Shown: positions 20,783-35,186, counted from the first letter of the stretch. The stretch: 64,000 bases of DNA from Neocallimastix lanati (nom. inval.) (GCA_016946835.1 JACVTC010000022.1:1255001-1319000), one strand, 5' to 3'. Program-made: numbers and translations. Notes: generated by a model from the sequence alone, not told the origin.

Positions 20783-21737
20783 ATATTATTTTGTTATAAA
20801 TAGTTAAGAACAATAAAAACAATAATTTAATAAATTAGAATAGATTTATCATATTTTTAATTTATTTTATTATATATATATATTTAAATTTTAATCTAAA
20901 TCCTATAATTATATATGAAAATTATTAAATATACTCAATCACAATGAAAAAAATAATATAATAAATAAGTATAGATTAAACATATTATTAATTTATTTTA
21001 TTATATATATTTAAACTTCATTTATCATAAAATATAAAAATTATATGAGAATTACTAAAACATAAATATTTCATAATAAATTATAATTAAAAATTAATAA
21101 AATATTAAATAAGATTTCTTTGTATTTAGTCCTCATATCATTAAAAATCAAGGAAGAACAATGTTACATTTTTATTTAAATATTAAAAAATATAAATAAA
21201 AATAATATATATCTATTTATAATAAATAAAATTTTCTTTTTAATAATTTACTAATTTTAATTCATAAACAGTAGACAAACAAATAAATGAATAACTATAT
21301 ATATAAAGATAAATGAATAAATAATAGTATATCAATATAATAATAAATATAAAACTTGGATTAAGAAAATATATTATAAATCTATATATAAATATTAATA
21401 AATAAAAAATTAAAAAAAAAAAAAAATAACAACTAGAAATAAATAGAAAAGAAAAATAGATACTACTATAAAAATGTTAATTTCAAAATAATTTATCCTA
21501 TTTTTATTTCTGTATTTATAAAAGTCATAAATATTTATTATTAAGCTTTTAATGATTTATTTTGTTTATATACTATAATAAGAATATTAGGAAAAAAAAT
21601 TTTTTTTTTTTCTTCTTTAAATCTGAAACAATAAATGAATAATAAACTATAAACTATATAATAACTTTTCACATGTGAAATGGTTTCATAAATAAATTCT
21701 TTGATATTTATATTTAAAAGATCTTTGTAACACATAC

Positions 21738-21740
21738 ACA

Positions 21741-21773
<33 letters not shown>

Positions 21774-21852
21774 AAAAAAAGGAAAAAAAAAATAAAAATT
21801 TATATTATATATACTTATCCTTTAATATTCAAGGAAATATTCCAAAACAAAA

Positions 21853-21888
<36 letters not shown>

Positions 21889-21975
21889 AAAAAAAGGAAA
21901 AAAAAAATTTATATAATATATACTTATCTTTTAATATTCAAGGAAATATTCCAAAACAAACAAAAAAAAAAAAAT
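21738..21975 (+). repeat. About 115-bp tandem duplication with A runs
   Basis: Two copies, each a long A run, ggaaaaaaaggaaa, then tatatacttatc and attcaaggaaatattccaaa. Local duplication in non-coding DNA. Confidence 0.8.
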
Positions 21976-24338
21976 GGCCATGAATAAACAAAAAGTATTT
22001 TTATTAAACTATATCTTATTTAAATTAAATAAAAAAGAAAAATAAAAAAAATACAAAAGTTATAAAAAAAAAAAATCCTTATTAAGTAATGAGCAAATTA
22101 TTATTAATATGTATGTACAACCTTATAAATGAAATATAATTAATATCATTTTATTAATCTATGAATATAAATAATTTGTTATAACTACTCTTTTATGTAC
22201 TGTATAAAATATATAAAAATAAGGTTGCTTTTAATAATGAATCATAATTAATGTAAAAAAAATTATTTAAAAATTTATATTTAAATTTTAATTAATTTAA
22301 ATAGTACATAAATAAATATATATAAAAGAAAAATCATTTTCAGAAAGATAGTAACAATTTTATAATTTTTTATATTATTTATAAATATACAAATATTTTT
22401 CAAAATCTAAATATATCTAAATATAAATTTATGAATTATATATGAATTATATATAATATAAAAAGTGTGTATATTTTAAGTTTATATACTTTTTATAATT
22501 CATTTTTTTTAAATATATTGATATCTTTTAATTTATCAATAAATAATTATTGAGAAATGCTATAAAAGTTTAAATTTTAATAAGCCGTTTTTCTATATAA
22601 TAATTTATACAAAATGAGATTCTATCATATTGAAGTTTATCAAAAATGTATATCAAAATAGATTAGGTATGTAATTTTTTTTAATAAAACACATTTTTTT
22701 TTTATAAATCATATTTAATCAATAAAAAAAAAATGCATTGTTATTTATTAATAAATACTAATAATATTAATAAGCATATTGTTTCCCATAAATGAAAAGC
22801 TAGACTTTTTTTTTAATTAATATTTTATATTACTATCATTCTTTTTACTATTATTAATAATTTTGTACTGTTTTTTTTTTTTTTTTTTTTATGTTTTTTA
22901 TTCTTTATAATTTTAATTATTTTTTTTATTTTTTTATATAAAATAATATAAAGAATTATTAAATCTAATATATTAATTTTTATTTTATGAATATAAAATT
23001 CTTAACTTTAAAATACATTTAAATATTTCTATAAATAGACTTTTTAATTATTTATATTTAAGAAACAAATTTAATAATTTTTTTAATTTACCAATATAAA
23101 ATTTTTTATTGTAACACAATGTACAATGTATAATTTAGGGAATATTTTTTTTAAATAGAAAATATATATATTATTTGATTTTAATTTTTAAATTGTGTAA
23201 TAAAAAAATTAAAAAACACATATATTTTTTGATAAATATATACATAAATCTTAAAAAAATGTATTGATAATATTTTATTTAATTTTTTTTATTTTTTTTT
23301 TTGCTAATTAAAAATAAGACTAGTACTAATATAAAGTACTAATATAATAAAATATTTTTTAATTATTCAAACACAATTATTTATAAGTGAATTGATGAGA
23401 AATAATTTAGAGATATATAAATTTAAAAAAGAAGGAAATAAAAAAATAATTTATACTATTATTATCACTTTTATATTTATTTATTATTAAAGTATTTAAA
23501 TATTGATTAATTATAATAATTATTTTTTATTAATAATTTAGATTTTCAGAATTTAATTTATAATAAATTAATATTAATCTTAATTATTAATAATTATTGA
23601 AATATGATATAATATATTCATTAAAATTTAATATTATTTTTTAAAAATTTTTTTTGTTTAAAAAAAAAAAAAAGAAAAATAAACGTTTAAACCTTAAAAA
23701 AAAAAAAAAAAAAAAAAAAGAGTACAAAATAATAAAAGTGACTAAATCTAATATAATAATAAACATTTATATATGAATAGTATGAATAGGATTAATAATA
23801 TTACATATGGTGGAAGAAATAGAAAATAAAAATATAATAGTAATAAAAATCATGACATTTTAAATAATAAATTAAAAAAATAATTTATAAATATATAATT
23901 AATTTTAAATATTAATTTTATCATAATATTTAAGGTTTAGATTTAAAGTATTTCTATTGAAATGGAATATTATAAAATAACAAACTCATTAGATATATGA
24001 AAAGTTAAATAATAATAATAATAAAAAAAAAATAATATAAAAATAATAGTTTTTTTTCTTTATTTTTTATTTTTCAATTTTTTTTATTTTTTATTTTTTT
24101 TTATTTTTATTATCAAAACTTTTTATTAAACTTTTTTATATTTTTTTTTTATTTTTTATATTAAATAAAATTTAAAAAAAAAAAATAAAAAATAAAAAAT
24201 AAAAATAAAATAAAAACAAAAAAAAAAAAAAAAATAGATAAAATAGATAAAATAATAAAAAATAATAAAAATAAAATATAATAATAATAATAATCAATAA
24301 TTAATAATTTAATAATTTATAATAATAATATATAAAAA

Positions 24339-25772
24339 ATGCAAGCTATACTTGATTTTATAGAAGCAGATAAAATAAATTATTATGATACAGTATGGAA
24401 TAAATATGATATTTATCAAAAAATTGTAACACCTCATCTTAGAAGTGAACTTTTTCCATGGGTTATTGTAATTATTGCTTTAAATAGTCAGAATTTGAAA
24501 AAACCAATTATTCTTACTTTAATTGCTCACTTCATTATTAGGTATGCTGGTGATTTTTTCTATCAATTACAATATGTTTTACCAACTGATAAGGTAAAAT
24601 ACTCATGGCCAAGTAGTATGACTGTCTGGTATGTTGGATATGGTGTTAGTAATATTGTATATTCACTTGGGGAAATTATCGGGGATTGGTATCCATTGCT
24701 TAGAACTAAAGCTGTGACAAATAATAATAACAAAGTAAAAATTGTTTATATAACATGTATTATTTATAACTTATCAAAAGTATTGGGTATGTTTTGTTAC
24801 TTTTATGATATCGATTTAGAATGGGCTGATAAAGAAAAAATGATTCCAAATAATAAAACAGTTGAATTTAAGATTAGATGGTGGTCTGTTATTGCCTTGA
24901 TGCAACTTACAAGTTGTATATATGATATATCTGTTATTTATGCGTTAAAAACTTGTCTCTTTAATAGACTTAAAGAATTCAAAAATTCTGGAAGACATAA
25001 CTTTTTAGAAAAATTCCAAAGAATTTCTGAATTCCGTATTGTTCTTTCTATGGCTGCATCCGCTGTTTTTTTACCATTTGTATTCTTCTTTCTTTATATT
25101 AATGTCAATAAATGTAAAAAAGACGTTTGTGATTATACAATTGATTTTTCTTTAGAAAGTCTTCGTAGAGTAGTTATTTGCTTAAATTATAATTTTATGT
25201 TTATTGATCAAATTTTGATTAGACGTTATGCTGAAAGAAGTAATGAAAGACTTAAGACTATGTCAACTACTAGTAAGTCTTATGTTAAATCAAAAACCAA
25301 TAATGATAGCTACAACCATGAATATAAATCATTAAATTATTATTCTGATAATGATTATTCTAAATATAATAATTCAATGACTATGAATTCTACCATGAAT
25401 ACTTCAATGACTTATAATAATAGTAATACACCTTCCACTACTGGATTATTGTTTAATGAAAATATAATGAAAAATAAAGCTGGGGAAAGTTATGGTAATC
25501 CATTTATGTATAATTCAGGGGTCAATTCTAATGATACCAGTAATAATACGATGTTAAGTAATAATAATATGATGACGACAAATAATACTTCATACGTCAG
25601 TAATAATAAACCTGTTATCAGTCACCCTAATAATACTATTTATAATTCAGCATACTATATGAACACAATAAAGAATTCAAACAGTAATACAATTAACAGT
25701 AATAGTTTAGGAAAATCGGAATATAAACCATATTTTAGTAGTGGAAATCCAAATGCTTATAACTATCTTTAA
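24339..25772 (+). CDS. 7TM array protein 1, putative GPCR-like receptor
   Basis: Single-exon gene of 477 residues and the first of six intact paralogues in the array. Seven hydrophobic helices lie at about 36-51, 55-76, 94-119, 133-155, 181-204, 234-255 and 274-295. Basic residues cluster in the loops after TM1 (NLKKP), TM3 (RTKAV) and TM5 (LKEFKNSGRHNFLEKFQR) and at the start of the tail (RRYAERSNERLK). By the positive-inside rule the N-terminus is outside and the tail inside, as in GPCRs. The family signature GEIIGDWYPLLRTKAV is at 111-126, and the TM7 signature NYNFMFIDQIL closes the core. The Ser/Asn/Thr-rich tail carries the shared motif SAYYMNTI at about 437-444. There is no signal peptide and no catalytic motif. 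The start MQAIL matches the MQ-I starts of four paralogues. It is most like the next gene, at 30207. Ligand and pathway are unknown. Confidence 0.85.
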   Translation: MQAILDFIEADKINYYDTVWNKYDIYQKIVTPHLRSELFPWVIVIIALNSQNLKKPIILTLIAHFIIRYAGDFFYQLQYVLPTDKVKYSWPSSMTVWYVGYGVSNIVYSLGEIIGDWYPLLRTKAVTNNNNKVKIVYITCIIYNLSKVLGMFCYFYDIDLEWADKEKMIPNNKTVEFKIRWWSVIALMQLTSCIYDISVIYALKTCLFNRLKEFKNSGRHNFLEKFQRISEFRIVLSMAASAVFLPFVFFFLYINVNKCKKDVCDYTIDFSLESLRRVVICLNYNFMFIDQILIRRYAERSNERLKTMSTTSKSYVKSKTNNDSYNHEYKSLNYYSDNDYSKYNNSMTMNSTMNTSMTYNNSNTPSTTGLLFNENIMKNKAGESYGNPFMYNSGVNSNDTSNNTMLSNNNMMTTNNTSYVSNNKPVISHPNNTIYNSAYYMNTIKNSNSNTINSNSLGKSEYKPYFSSGNPNAYNYL

Positions 25773-26075
25773 TAAATAAAAAATAGCCATATAAAGTTAA
25801 TTAGTTTATAAATATCTTTTTTTGAAGAAGTATATTTATATATTACCTTTCAATAATTTATTTTATTACATTAGAATTAAAAATTTAAATTTAATAATTA
25901 TCTAATTAAAAAAAAAAAAATTATTTAAATATATGTTTCAGATAAATATTATTAATTTTATATTAAATTATTAAATTATTTATAATATTAATAAAAAAAA
26001 TTTATTAAATATTACACAAAAATTAAAAAAAAAAAAAAAAAAATCTAAAATAAAAATAAAAATAAAATAATAAAA

Positions 26076-26108
<33 letters not shown>

Positions 26109-26288
26109 AAAAAAAACAGAAAAATGAAAAATATTAATGAAAGAAAAAATAAATCTTTTAATATAATATTTTATAATAGTAATTTTTTCCTGAATTTTAG
26201 AGAAAATATATATAGAATTTTTTTTATAATCTCTCTTTTACTTTTTATTTTATTTTTTTTTTTTTTTTTTTGATATTATTTTTTCTAT

Positions 26289-26330
<42 letters not shown>

Positions 26331-26688
26331 AGAGATTTAAATTGCTTAAAAATTTTCATTGAATGAAAATTCAATAATCTATTTTAAAATTTAAATAGAT
26401 AAATAAATAGAAAAATAAATAAATAAATAGACAAACATAAAATAAATAAATAGATAAATATAAAATGAATAGATAGATAAAATATAAAATAAATAAATAA
26501 AAAGAAATTAAATAAATAGAAAAATATAAAATAAAATAGATAAATAAAAATGCAATACAAAAAATTTTTTATTAAAACCATTAAATTTCTAAATATTATT
26601 ACTATTATTATTTTTAGATAGTAAATTAATAAAACATTTTTTTAAACAATTAAAGAATACATAAATTAAAAATTGATAGAAACAGAAA

Positions 26689-26737
<49 letters not shown>

Positions 26738-28925
26738 GAAAAATAAAAAGGATAATAAAATAAAAAATAAAATTAAATGAATATACATATAATGCATTTA
26801 TTCTATATTTATACTCAATTATTATATCTATAAAAAAATAACTTTATTGCTTTATTAAATTTCATTAATTGAATTAATTTTAAAATATATATTATTAAAC
26901 TTATTTATATTTTAGTCTTTTTTTTTTTTTATTTTATTATTTAATGAGTATAATGATGATTATTTGAATTAATATAGAAGATAATATAATAAAATTTTAT
27001 TAATAGACCCTAAAAAAAAAAATTATTAAAAGAACAAGCCCAGTATTTTTTAAATATATTTATATATTTTTTTTATAATGAGATTCAATGATTAATAATT
27101 ATTAAATAATTAATTATATTAAAGTTTCTTTCAATATATTAATTAAAATTTACAATTGAATGTTATTAATAAAATAAATTATTAAAAATTTTTAATATAT
27201 AAAATGTTTTTATTTTTTATTTATGAAAATTAAATAAATAATTTATATTTATAATAAAGAAAATAATTTAGACTATTATTAAAAATACATAATATTTTTT
27301 TTTTAAAGTGCTATTTCTAAAATAATAATATAAGAAATATGCCATTAATAAAATTATTATTTATACGATTCAAAATAAATTTAAATATATACATAAATAC
27401 ATAATATTTTATAATTATTAATTATTAATTATATATATATAAATAATTTATTAGAATATATTTTTAATTTTAAGGAAATTATAATATGTTATTAAAATTA
27501 CAAAGATTAAAAATATAATAATAATAATAATAAAATTATTTAATATTTTAATTAATAATACCATGCTTATATCTTTAAATTAGTTCTAGATTTTTTTTTT
27601 TTAGGTTTTATATTTTATGATTAAATAAAATGAGTAATTTTGGAGTCATTAAAAAAAAATTTTTTTTTAACACAATATATAATTCATCAATCTTTTAACC
27701 ATGCTAAATTTAGAATTTTCAAAATAAAATAACAAAATATATATATATATATAATGAATAATTAAGTTATTCTATATGATAAATAAAAAAAATATATAAT
27801 CATTGTTTCAAAAAGTTTTAAAAACTAATTATGAATAACATTTTTAACCACATAAATTAATTATATAAAAATCTATTCTATTAAGTTGTTAAAAGATTAC
27901 ATACTTTTAAATAATACAGAAAAAAATATTTAAAAAAAAATAAATAATAGGTGTAATCATGTATCATATTTACCTTATTAATTATTAATAATATAAATAC
28001 TAATACTCCATTATTTTTGTATTATAATAAAAAAAAAAAAAAAAAAAGACCCTAAATTATAAATAAAAGTTTTTTCATAAATAAAAAAAAAATTATTTTT
28101 TAATTAAAAATTAAAAATTATATATAAATTTTTTGAAACAATTCTACAATGAATAATCGTTTATTCTTAAATATATCATTTGCGGATTGAAAAATTATTA
28201 TAAAAATATATTAAAATTTAACATTAATGCCTTATTTTGGAAATAAATAATAAATCTTAATTATTATAAAAAATGTTTAAAATATACTTCAGCATGCAGT
28301 TTTTTTTTTTTTTTTAAAAAAAAAATAACATATATTAAAAGCTTAAAATATATTAATATTAAATAAACAAATAACTCTTTAATACAATTATAAAGTTAAA
28401 ATTCCTGACCCTAACAATAAATAAATAAATAATATGTATAAACTAAATTTTATAAATTACGGAATTGTAATATATATTAATTATTTATTAAATTATATGA
28501 AATTTTTATATATAATAAATATATTATAAAATGTTTTAAAAATTTTTTTTTTTTTTTTTTGATTATAAAATTACCATTTATAAATAAAAATGATAAAATT
28601 CAAAATTAATAGTACGATATATTTAATTTATAAATTTTATTTAGGTTTTGATATAGAATGAAACTTTAAATAGTAATAAATTAAGAAATTTATTAAAGTT
28701 AACATAATTATAAAGTATAAAATTATTAAATTGTTAAATAATATGAAACTGTAGTAATAGTTTATAAGAAATTACTTTTAATTAGAGAATTAGTTTATAT
28801 ATGAAAATATGAAAATAAAATAATTCTTTAGAATAAGGTTACTAATTAATCATAAGAATTAGATAATTATAATTAAGGATTATTAATTGGTTTGTAAAAT
28901 TTGGAATATAAATTTTAGAATATGA

Positions 28926-28981
28926 TTTAGTAGAATTTTAGCAAAAGTTTACTAATTATCTTATGCTAAAATTCTACTAAA
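28926..28981. repeat. 18-bp perfect inverted repeat with a direct repeat
   Basis: Arms tttagtagaattttagca and tgctaaaattctactaaa pair exactly across 20 bases. The loop segment agtttactaattatct recurs right after the right arm. This pattern suggests a fold-back insertion or template switching. Confidence 0.8.
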
Positions 28982-29101
28982 GTTTACTAATTATCTTTAA
29001 AGAAATATTTATGAAATAATTCTTTTTTTTAAAATCAATATACTTTATTTAATTAATTTAATTATTTTCTTTTATTTAATTTTATTTAGTATAATAGATA
29101 A

Positions 29102-29152
29102 AGATGGGAAGCATCAACATTTCTTTAAAGCATCAATAACTCCCCATCTTCA
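29102..29152. repeat. Short imperfect hairpin, relatively GC-rich
   Basis: AAGATGGG and CCCATCTT flank a 35-base centre that contains AGCATCAA twice. It stands out in composition from the surrounding AT-rich DNA. No gene or RNA family is recognised. Confidence 0.55.
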
Positions 29153-29335
29153 GTTATTTTCATTATTAGTTAATAATTTTTAAAATTATATTTAATATAT
29201 TTAATGAATAAAATATTTTATTTAATATGAAAAAATTAATGTACTATATTTTAATATAATTAAGCATAATAATTAATTAATGAGTAATAAATAGTATTTA
29301 ATTTTAATTATAACAAAAATAAAATTACATATATC

Positions 29336-29375
<40 letters not shown>

Positions 29376-30206
29376 ATTATTAATACAATATTTCAATTTA
29401 AAAAAAATATATATATTACAAGTATTCATAATATATTGATTTATATATTTAATTTTTATACTATAGCTTATGCATTTGAATAATTAAAAAAATAAAATTT
29501 TATATTGTTATAGATATCATATAATATATAATATATATTAATATATTGAATGCCATATTAAAAACTATATAAATTATAGAATGTACTTTTATGTTTTTTT
29601 TTTCATTAAAAATTTAATAAACAATATAAAAATTATATATATTATTTATTTAATTAAATTTAATTTATATTCATTTTTTGTGATATTTATAAAAAAAAAA
29701 AAAAAAAAAAAAAAAACAATAATTTTAATTAATATTAAATGTATCATTAAATAACGTAAAAATTTTGTACCTAAAATTTTAAATTAATTGATTGTTAAAA
29801 TAAAAATAAAAATATCTTATTATAGAATTTCATAATTTTTTTTATTCAAAAGAATAAAATAATATATATATTTTTCTTTAAAAAAAACACAAAAATATAA
29901 AAAATAAAATAAAATACAATGAAATAAAAAAAAAAAAAAAGATATATAAATAAAAAAATAGTCATTAATTTTCTAATTTTACATTTTCATATTTTTTTTT
30001 TTTTTTACTTTTTAATAAAATTATATTTGAAATTAAAAGAAAATAAAATAAATAAATAATTAAATAATTAAATAATAAAAAATAAAAAAGTTAAAGGAAA
30101 AAATCATTAATATATTTAATATAATAATTATGAAATTAATATATTGAATTAGATTCAAATAAATAAAAATAATATAATACAATACATTAAAATAAAATAA
30201 AATAAA

Positions 30207-31688
30207 ATGCAATCGATTTTTGAATACGTTGATACAAACAAAACAAGTTATTATGATACTGAATGGAATAAATTTGACATTTATCAAAAAATGGCAACAC
30301 CACATCTTAGATGTGAATTATTTCCATGGATTATAGTCATTTTCACTTTAAATAGTCAGAATTTGAAAAAGCCAATCATCCTTGTCTTAATTGCTCACTT
30401 TTTTATTAGATATTTTGGTGATTTTTTCTATCAATCTCAATATGTTCTTCCAACTGAAAAAGAAAAATACTCTTGGCCTTCCAGTATGACTATTTGGTAT
30501 GTCAGTTATGGTGTGGGCAATATTTTTTATTCTGTGGGTGAAATTATAGGAGATTGGTATCCATTGCTTAGAACCAAAGCTGTAGCAAATAATAGTAAGA
30601 AGGTTAAATTAGTTTTTGCTACTTGTATCCTATATAATTTATCTAAAGTTTTGGGTATGTTTTGTTATTTCTACGATATTGATTTAAGATACTTAGATGG
30701 CGGTTTAATCAATCCAAAAACAGCTATTTTTAAAATTAGATGGTGGACTGTCATTGCAATAAATCAACTTACCAGTTGTATCTATGATATATCAGTTATC
30801 TACGCTTTGAAGGCTTGTCTTTTTGATCGACTTAAGGAATTTAAAAATTCTGGAAGACACAATTTCTTGGAAAAGTTCCAAAAAATTTCAGAATTCCGTA
30901 TCGTAGTTTCTATGGCCGTTTCATTGGTATTCTTACCATTCGTATTTTTCTTCGTATATATTAATAAAAATTCATGTCAAAATACTCCAGAAAAATGTGA
31001 TTTTAGTATTGATTTTTCACTCGAAAATATTCGTAGAGTTGTAATTTGTTTAAATTATAACTTCATGTATATTGATCAGATCTTGATTAGACGTTATGCT
31101 GAACGTAGTAATGAAAGACTTAAGACAATGTCTACAAGTAAATCTTATAATAATAATAAATCAAAATCTATGAATAATGATAGTTTCAATCATGAATATA
31201 ATGAAATTAACAGATTTAATATGAATCTAGTTTCTTCCACTTCATATAATTCCTCCGGTAATCCTTCACAAGGTTCTAGTACAGGCTTATTATTTAGTGA
31301 GGCCATAATGAATAAAAAAGTTGGTGATTCCTACAGTAATCCTTTTGTTCATACAACTAATTTCAATAAAAATAATTCCTCAAGTTATGATAATATTAGC
31401 AATAGTAATACTAATTATAATAATAATAATAATGATAATTTAAAAAATTCTTCATATTATATGAACGCTATAAAGAATTCCTCTTTATATTCAAATGAAA
31501 AGTATCATAATAATACTACTAGCAACAATACTACAACAAATTATTCTTCATATTATAATAATACTAACAACAATACTACAACAAATTATTCTTCATATTA
31601 TAATAACTCTAACAAAAATACTACAACGAATAATTCTTCATATTACAACAATTCTAACAATTATAAGAGCTTTGATTATATTCATTAA
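30207..31688 (+). CDS. 7TM array protein 2, putative GPCR-like receptor
   Basis: Single-exon, 493 residues, the closest relative of the protein at 24339. Long blocks are the same, such as KNSGRHNFLEKFQ, SCIYDISVIYAL and RRYAERSNERLKTMS, so the two are probably the youngest duplicates of the array. It has seven hydrophobic helices with the same spacing and GEIIGDWYPLLRTKAV after TM3. The extracellular loop before TM7 contains two Cys (NSCQNTPEKCDF), as in protein 1 (NKCKKDVCDY), and they may pair. The tail carries the shared motif SSYYMNAI, then four imperfect copies of a 16-17-residue unit built on NNTTTNYSSYYNN, so the tyrosine part of the motif has been multiplied here. No introns and no signal peptide. 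Function inferred only from topology. Confidence 0.85.
   Translation: MQSIFEYVDTNKTSYYDTEWNKFDIYQKMATPHLRCELFPWIIVIFTLNSQNLKKPIILVLIAHFFIRYFGDFFYQSQYVLPTEKEKYSWPSSMTIWYVSYGVGNIFYSVGEIIGDWYPLLRTKAVANNSKKVKLVFATCILYNLSKVLGMFCYFYDIDLRYLDGGLINPKTAIFKIRWWTVIAINQLTSCIYDISVIYALKACLFDRLKEFKNSGRHNFLEKFQKISEFRIVVSMAVSLVFLPFVFFFVYINKNSCQNTPEKCDFSIDFSLENIRRVVICLNYNFMYIDQILIRRYAERSNERLKTMSTSKSYNNNKSKSMNNDSFNHEYNEINRFNMNLVSSTSYNSSGNPSQGSSTGLLFSEAIMNKKVGDSYSNPFVHTTNFNKNNSSSYDNISNSNTNYNNNNNDNLKNSSYYMNAIKNSSLYSNEKYHNNTTSNNTTTNYSSYYNNTNNNTTTNYSSYYNNSNKNTTTNNSSYYNNSNNYKSFDYIH
31500..31680 (+). repeat. In-frame 48-51-bp repeats in the tail of array protein 2
   Basis: About four units with core acaacaaattattcttcata ttataataa encode NTTTNYSSYYNN-type repeats at the C-terminus. 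Unit boundaries keep the reading frame. Confidence 0.85.
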
Positions 31689-31719
31689 AAATAAAAATAG
31701 AAAATAAAAAAAAATAAAA

Positions 31720-31752
<33 letters not shown>

Positions 31753-32829
31753 AATATTATAGAATAGAAATTATTTTAAAATAAAATTTGTTATAAAATT
31801 TTATGACAGAGATAAAATTTAATATAAAAAAATTTTTTTTTTCTTTTTTTTTTATTTAAAATAATACCATATTAAATACAATAACTTTTTTTTTTTTTTT
31901 AATAAAAATATTTATAGTATTTATTATTTAAATAATTTTATAGAGAGCATTTCATGCAGTTTTTTGTTATTTTTTAAAAAAAAAAATATAAAATAAAAAA
32001 TAATTTTTAAAAAATAAAAAATAAAAAATAAAAAATAAATTAATTAAATTAAATAAAATTGATTAAAAAAAAAAATAAATAAATAGTAATAATAATAAAA
32101 AAAAAATTAAAACAATATTTAATCAAAAATAAAATAATAAAATCATGAATATAAATATATAAGGTTATGAAATAATGATTAGATAATTAATATAATAATT
32201 TATAATTAAAAAAATATTTTTTATATAGAATATGGTAAATATTTGTAATTTTAACTATAATATAGAAATATTAGAATAAATATTCAATGTATTCAATGAA
32301 TACAACATATTTTATACATTCAATTTCTATAATTTTATACAAAGGTATAAGAATTCATTTAATAATAATTCTATTTATTCAAAAAATATATTTGATCCAT
32401 CTATCTATATAAATAATATAGAATTAATATATATAAATGATAAAAATTAGTCCCTGTTATTAATATATGATTGAATTCCGTTATACTAACTTATACTAAA
32501 ATATATAAATAACATTTAATAAAAAAAAAAAAAAAAAAAAAATCATATGTAATGTGGTACAATATTTGTATATTAAAAAAAATATTAATAATTAAAATTA
32601 GAATTATTGAAATGTTTTTTTAAAAAAAAAATGAATAAACAAATCATTTTTTACTTTTAAATCTTAATATATATAAAAATTATATATCATTTTTTACTTT
32701 TAAATCTTAATATATATAAAAATTATATATCATTTTTTATTTTTATTTTTATTTTTATATATAATTGTTTGACAATAATAAATAATTATAAATATAATTT
32801 ATTTTTACTTATTTAAATAAAATTTATTT

Positions 32830-32866
<37 letters not shown>

Positions 32867-34599
32867 AATTATTAATAATTAAAATTAGAATTATTGAATT
32901 TTAGATAAACAAATCTGTAACCAAAAAAAAAAAATTTTTTTTTTTCAAATTTTAATCTCTATTAAAAATATATATAATTTTTTTTTAATCATTTTATTTT
33001 TTATTTTTTTTATTATTGAACACAAATTTTATATTATATATTAATAGTAAAATAAAGGTTAAAGGCTATTTGTTTTGATTTTCAAATAGATTTAATTTTA
33101 ATTTACAAGAAATAAATTTAGATGATTGTTTTTATATTACATGCCAATAAATTAATAAATGATTTATTGTAATTTATTAATTTTGATATAATATTTGCAC
33201 ATTATAATAATTATTTTTTTATTTATAATAAATTTATTTTCATATAAAAATTTTTATATGAACTTTATATTAATTTTATTATATATATAATTTTAAATAT
33301 ATATGAATTTTTCACCTCACGTTTTATATTATTTTCCATTACCACGTTTTATAACGATTTTTTTTTTAAAAAATATATATATATATATTATTTATCATTA
33401 TTTTTGGCAAATATTTTTGAGTAGATAGAGGTATTTTAATTGGTACTTACTGAGCCTTTATTTAATAAAGATTATATTGCTTTTTGAGGATGCTCAACAA
33501 TATAGGACAGATAGATACTATACTATTATATTATAGATATATATAAAAAAATTATTTTAATAATTTATTAATAATATTAATTAATATATTCAATTTTAGT
33601 AATTATATATTTATATATATTATAAATCTTATATATTTTTTTTAAAAAAAAAAAAAAGAAAAAAAAAAAAAAGTTGTTTTAATAATTACTATAGCAAAAA
33701 AAAAAAAAATTTGTATTATAAAAATTTTTATAATAATGTAAATTAAAAAGTTCAATTTGATTTATAATAATTGTATTATTTATTTTTTATTAAAAATTTC
33801 CATTTTAAGTAAAAAATAATATTAATTAAAATTTTCCAAAATAGAAGCTCTAAAAATAATTCCAAAATTAATTATAAACTTTAACTAATAAAACGGTTTT
33901 TTTAAGAGTTTAAAAATATTAAGACTTTATTTATTATAAAATTTATAATTTTTATAAAAATTAATTTTTTTTTTTTCTTTTGATTCACGTTTTTTATATT
34001 ATATATTTCATTCCATTTTATTATGTATAATATAAATAATTATTGAAAATTAAACCGAAATAAAAAATTAATTATATTTTTATTACCATTAATATAAATA
34101 AATAATATACTAATCAAAAAAATTTCATTTTATGTTTTAATAAACGGAAACTTTTTTTTTATTATTAATTTCGGTTTAAAAAATTCCTTTATATTTATGA
34201 TATTATGACTTTTATTTTCGTAATTGTTTACATTAAATTTTTGTTTTTTTGTCATTCCATATAAAAATAAAGTTTAATTATTTTCCATTTTAATTTTATT
34301 ATATTACATATTTCTAAAAATATCTATTTGTGACTTTTAAAAATCATTATTATTAACATAAAAAAAAAAAAAAAAAACGTTTTTTTCGTAAATCTTTTTT
34401 TATATTCTTTATATTTATTATGAAAATAAACAAAATTTTATTTATATGATTTGTTTCAATATTTTTAAAATAAATTAATTTCAATTAATTTTTTATTAAG
34501 CTAAAAATAAGTAAATTTAATTTGATATAAAATTAAAAATATTTTTAATAATTTTAATGAATTACTAATAAAGAAAATAATAATTTAAAAAAAAATAAA

Positions 34600-34635
<36 letters not shown>

Positions 34636-35186
34636 GGAATTTAAAATAAATAAAATGTAAATATTTATCATTTTTAATAAAATTCTATATTTAAATAACT
34701 TTTGTTTTATTTTCATTAATTTATTTATATTATATATTAAAAGAAAGATTAAAAATTAATTATAATATAAAATATGATGACAAATAAATTATATTAAAAA
34801 GTTTTTTTTAAAAAAAAAAAAAAAAAAAAAACGATTTGTTTAATTATTAATTTATAAAAAGTATTAATAGTTTTTCTTTTATTTATTTTATTTATTTTAT
34901 TTATTTTAATATTTATTATTTACCATAAAAAAGTTTTATTATTAGTAATATAAAATTTTCTAATATATAAATAAGCTTTTTTTCCTAAAAAAAAAAAATT
35001 TTTTTTATTCCATTAAAAAAATTAAAAATAAAAAAAAAAACAAAAAAAAAAAAAAAATCAAGATTAAAATTAAATAATATTATTTAAAACAAAAAAGTAA
35101 AATAAAAAATAATTAAAAATATATTTTTTCGAACTTATATTTTTATTTTTATTTTTATTTTATTTTTTGATTTAAATAACAAAAAA
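31689..35186. other. AT-rich intergenic region, no gene seen
   Basis: No gene is supportable. A 90-base direct duplication (tcattttttacttttaaatc, at about 32644 and 32690) and a loosely spaced inverted repeat (aaaccgaaat at 34052 and atttcggttt at about 34168) are the only structures seen. A slightly richer patch at 33425-33530 (containing gaggatgctcaacaatatag) could be an old insertion or coding relic, but no frame is convincing. Confidence 0.65.

Larger units (their letters stand above)
17538..24338. other. Long AT-rich intergenic region with coding relics
   Basis: Between the RhoGEF gene and the first array member I see no intact gene. The notable contents are listed separately: microsatellites, a possible inverted-repeat-element end at about 18300-18355, two short coding relics (18482-18741 minus, 19531-19609 plus), and three sets of local duplications between 20396 and 21970. 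The last 600 bases upstream of 24339 are almost pure A/T with poly-A runs and no recognisable promoter motif. Confidence 0.65.
25773..30206. other. AT-rich intergenic region, no gene seen
   Basis: I find no supportable gene. Contents are A runs, AAATAAAT-type low complexity (26390-26560), a short AAT microsatellite (26695-26735), and two hairpins listed separately at 28926-28981 and 29102-29152. The region immediately before 30207 resembles the region before 24339 in being A-rich with AAAATAAAATA blocks. Confidence 0.7.
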